Source: Emticicia sp. C21 (GTDB lineage: Bacteria; Bacteroidota; Bacteroidia; Cytophagales; Spirosomataceae). From it: a DNA stretch of 64,000 nt. Below the pieces are notes generated by a model. It ran no database searches. It was not told where the DNA came from and worked only from the letters and a program-made list of their open reading frames with translations. Made by a program: the position numbers and the translations under genes. Position 1 is the first letter of the stretch. Each line of letters starts with the position of its first letter. Location of the stretch: NCBI RefSeq assembly GCF_003418935.1, contig NZ_QVMT01000003.1, positions 124,001 through 188,000 of the forward strand, given 5' to 3'. Below, in pieces: positions 62,812 through 64,000 of the stretch.

Positions 62812-64000
62812 ATGAAAAAAATAGCATATATGCTTCTGACTATGGCCGTAATGACGGCTTGTACCAGAAAAGCATCTGTAAGTTCTTCAACCTCCACACA
62901 AAAAGATAACCTCTATCAATTCTCTGTTGATTTGACCAAAGTTGAAAACGATAAATTAGAGGTGACTTTAGTTGCGCCGAAAATTAATACAGACCAGATA
63001 ACTTATTTCCTGCCTAAGATTGTACCGGGTACTTATGCCAATTATGATTTTGGCCGTTATGTATCAGATTTTAAGGCATTTAATGCGAAAGGAGAAGCAT
63101 TGCCTGTTGATAAAGCCGATGTTAATAGCTGGACTATCAGAAATGCTCAAAGTCTTAGCAAAATTACCTATAAAGTAGATGATACCTGGGATTCTCCGGA
63201 AATTAAAGGTGAGAAAATTTTTGAGCCAGCCGGAAGTGATATTGATGCCAATAAGAAATTTGCGATCAACACTTTCTGTTTCTTCGGCTATTTTGATGGT
63301 ATGAAAAAATTACCTTATCAGATTTCCTTCACCAAGCCTACAGGATTCTACGGAGCTACTTCAATGAACTTTGCTTCTACTACGGCAACCAGAGATGTAT
63401 TCGAAGCAGCTAATTACATGGATTTATCTGATGCGCCAATCCTTTATACGCAACCAGATACAACTGTGTTGAAAATCGGTGGTGCTGATATATTAGTCTC
63501 GGTATTTTCTCCTAACAAAGAGGCTAATTCTAAAGAAATCGCTGCCAATATCAATTCCCTGCTTAATGCACAGAAAGAATACCTGGGTGGTAAATTGCCT
63601 ATTCAAAAATATGCTTTCCTGATTGTATTATCTGATAATCCGAATCTGATGAGTTATGGCGCCTTAGAGCATTCATATTCATCATTCTACTATTTACCTG
63701 AGGGCACTTCTAAAGAGCTTTCGCAAACTGTGAAAGACGTGGCATCGCATGAATTTTTCCATATTGTTACGCCTTTAAGTATCCACTCAGAAGAAATAGG
63801 TGATTTTGATTACAATACACCTAAAATGTCGAAACACTTATGGTTATATGAGGGACTAACAGAATATGCTGCCGGACATATGCAGATTAAATATGGTTTG
63901 ATAGAGATGCCTCAGTATCTGGATATGTTGCGCCAGAAAATGACAACCATGAAGATGATGAACGATAAGCTACCATTTACTGAAATGAGCTTAGGGGTAT
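62812..64000 (+). CDS. M61 family (glycyl aminopeptidase-type) metallopeptidase lipoprotein, 3' truncated by the window edge
   Basis: 396 complete codons are visible and the frame runs off the end. Lipobox MTAC with Cys at 17, so probably a lipid-anchored protein. The N-terminal beta-domain (about 25-220) is followed by the zinc peptidase motif HEFFH (His313-His317, codons from 63748) inside DVASHEFFHIVTPL, with the ELTEYAAGH-like segment LWLYEGLTEYAAGHMQ giving the third zinc ligand. It should cleave N-terminal residues from periplasmic or surface peptides. Specificity is not visible in the partial sequence. Confidence 0.88.
   Translation, partial: MKKIAYMLLTMAVMTACTRKASVSSSTSTQKDNLYQFSVDLTKVENDKLEVTLVAPKINTDQITYFLPKIVPGTYANYDFGRYVSDFKAFNAKGEALPVDKADVNSWTIRNAQSLSKITYKVDDTWDSPEIKGEKIFEPAGSDIDANKKFAINTFCFFGYFDGMKKLPYQISFTKPTGFYGATSMNFASTTATRDVFEAANYMDLSDAPILYTQPDTTVLKIGGADILVSVFSPNKEANSKEIAANINSLLNAQKEYLGGKLPIQKYAFLIVLSDNPNLMSYGALEHSYSSFYYLPEGTSKELSQTVKDVASHEFFHIVTPLSIHSEEIGDFDYNTPKMSKHLWLYEGLTEYAAGHMQIKYGLIEMPQYLDMLRQKMTTMKMMNDKLPFTEMSLGV

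Noticed and set aside
1-64000. tRNA, rRNA, insertion sequence transposase or prophage genes
   Set aside because: None was visible by eye; a covariance-model scan (tRNAscan-SE, Infernal) would settle the RNA part.

Overview
The window looks like part of a Bacteroidota chromosome, most likely of a Cytophagales-type environmental glycan degrader. This is inferred from two SusC/SusD pairs, many secreted FG-GAP, esterase and ELWxxDGT proteins, promoters of the TTTG-N19/20-TAnnTTTG type, and weak Shine-Dalgarno signals. No rRNA, tRNA, CRISPR array, prophage or transposase gene was seen. Both window ends cut genes: a Gfo/Idh/MocA oxidoreductase at the left and an M61-type peptidase at the right.

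Layout. 1-7.4 kb: truncated oxidoreductase, a bPH-like/AAA+ CbxX-type ATPase, a small triple-KNFW protein, a secreted Gly-rich repeat protein, a NUDIX-fold regulator and an ABC ATPase without a permease. 7.4-17.6 kb: a repeat ORF with an internal stop, bifunctional hisB, an inositol-dehydrogenase-like protein, a polysaccharide deacetylase, an AraC regulator with a siderophore-interacting flavoprotein, ruvC, and a rightward cluster (flippase-like membrane protein, GT2 glycosyltransferase, M19 dipeptidase). 17.6-33.2 kb: two SusC-SusD pairs followed by a 1201-residue FG-GAP/ASPIC lipoprotein. Strong hairpin terminators follow each SusD. The second susC has a leader of about 640 nt built from degenerate copies of its own start-codon region. 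33.3-49.3 kb: a second NUDIX-fold regulator, then an export-oriented catabolic region. It holds two type B carboxylesterases (one with a Tat signal), an alpha/beta hydrolase, a tandem pair of esterase-D-type enzymes, a Tat-type gluconate-dehydrogenase small subunit with its GMC flavoprotein, a lipoprotein joining a CxxCH haem site to an FG-GAP region, a second GMC enzyme and a DmpA-type P1 peptidase. 49.4-64 kb: hypothetical and envelope proteins, two DUF2911 proteins, a large ELWxxDGT/Ig-repeat surface protein, a thioredoxin-fold protein, mtgA, a PhzF-family protein and the M61 peptidase.

How the genes may work together (inference). SusC/D import glycan fragments. Secreted esterases and the deacetylase would remove acyl groups. 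The GMC dehydrogenase, small subunit and cytochrome-like lipoprotein form a plausible periplasmic or surface sugar/polyol oxidation chain. Gfo/Idh enzymes could handle oxidised sugars or inositol inside the cell, and the NUDIX-fold proteins, whose catalytic boxes are degenerate, could be the sugar- or nucleotide-sensing regulators.

A second theme is the intergenic DNA. At least ten gaps carry long imperfect palindromes of several families, which look like non-autonomous repeats (REP/MITE-like) and may also act as bidirectional terminators.
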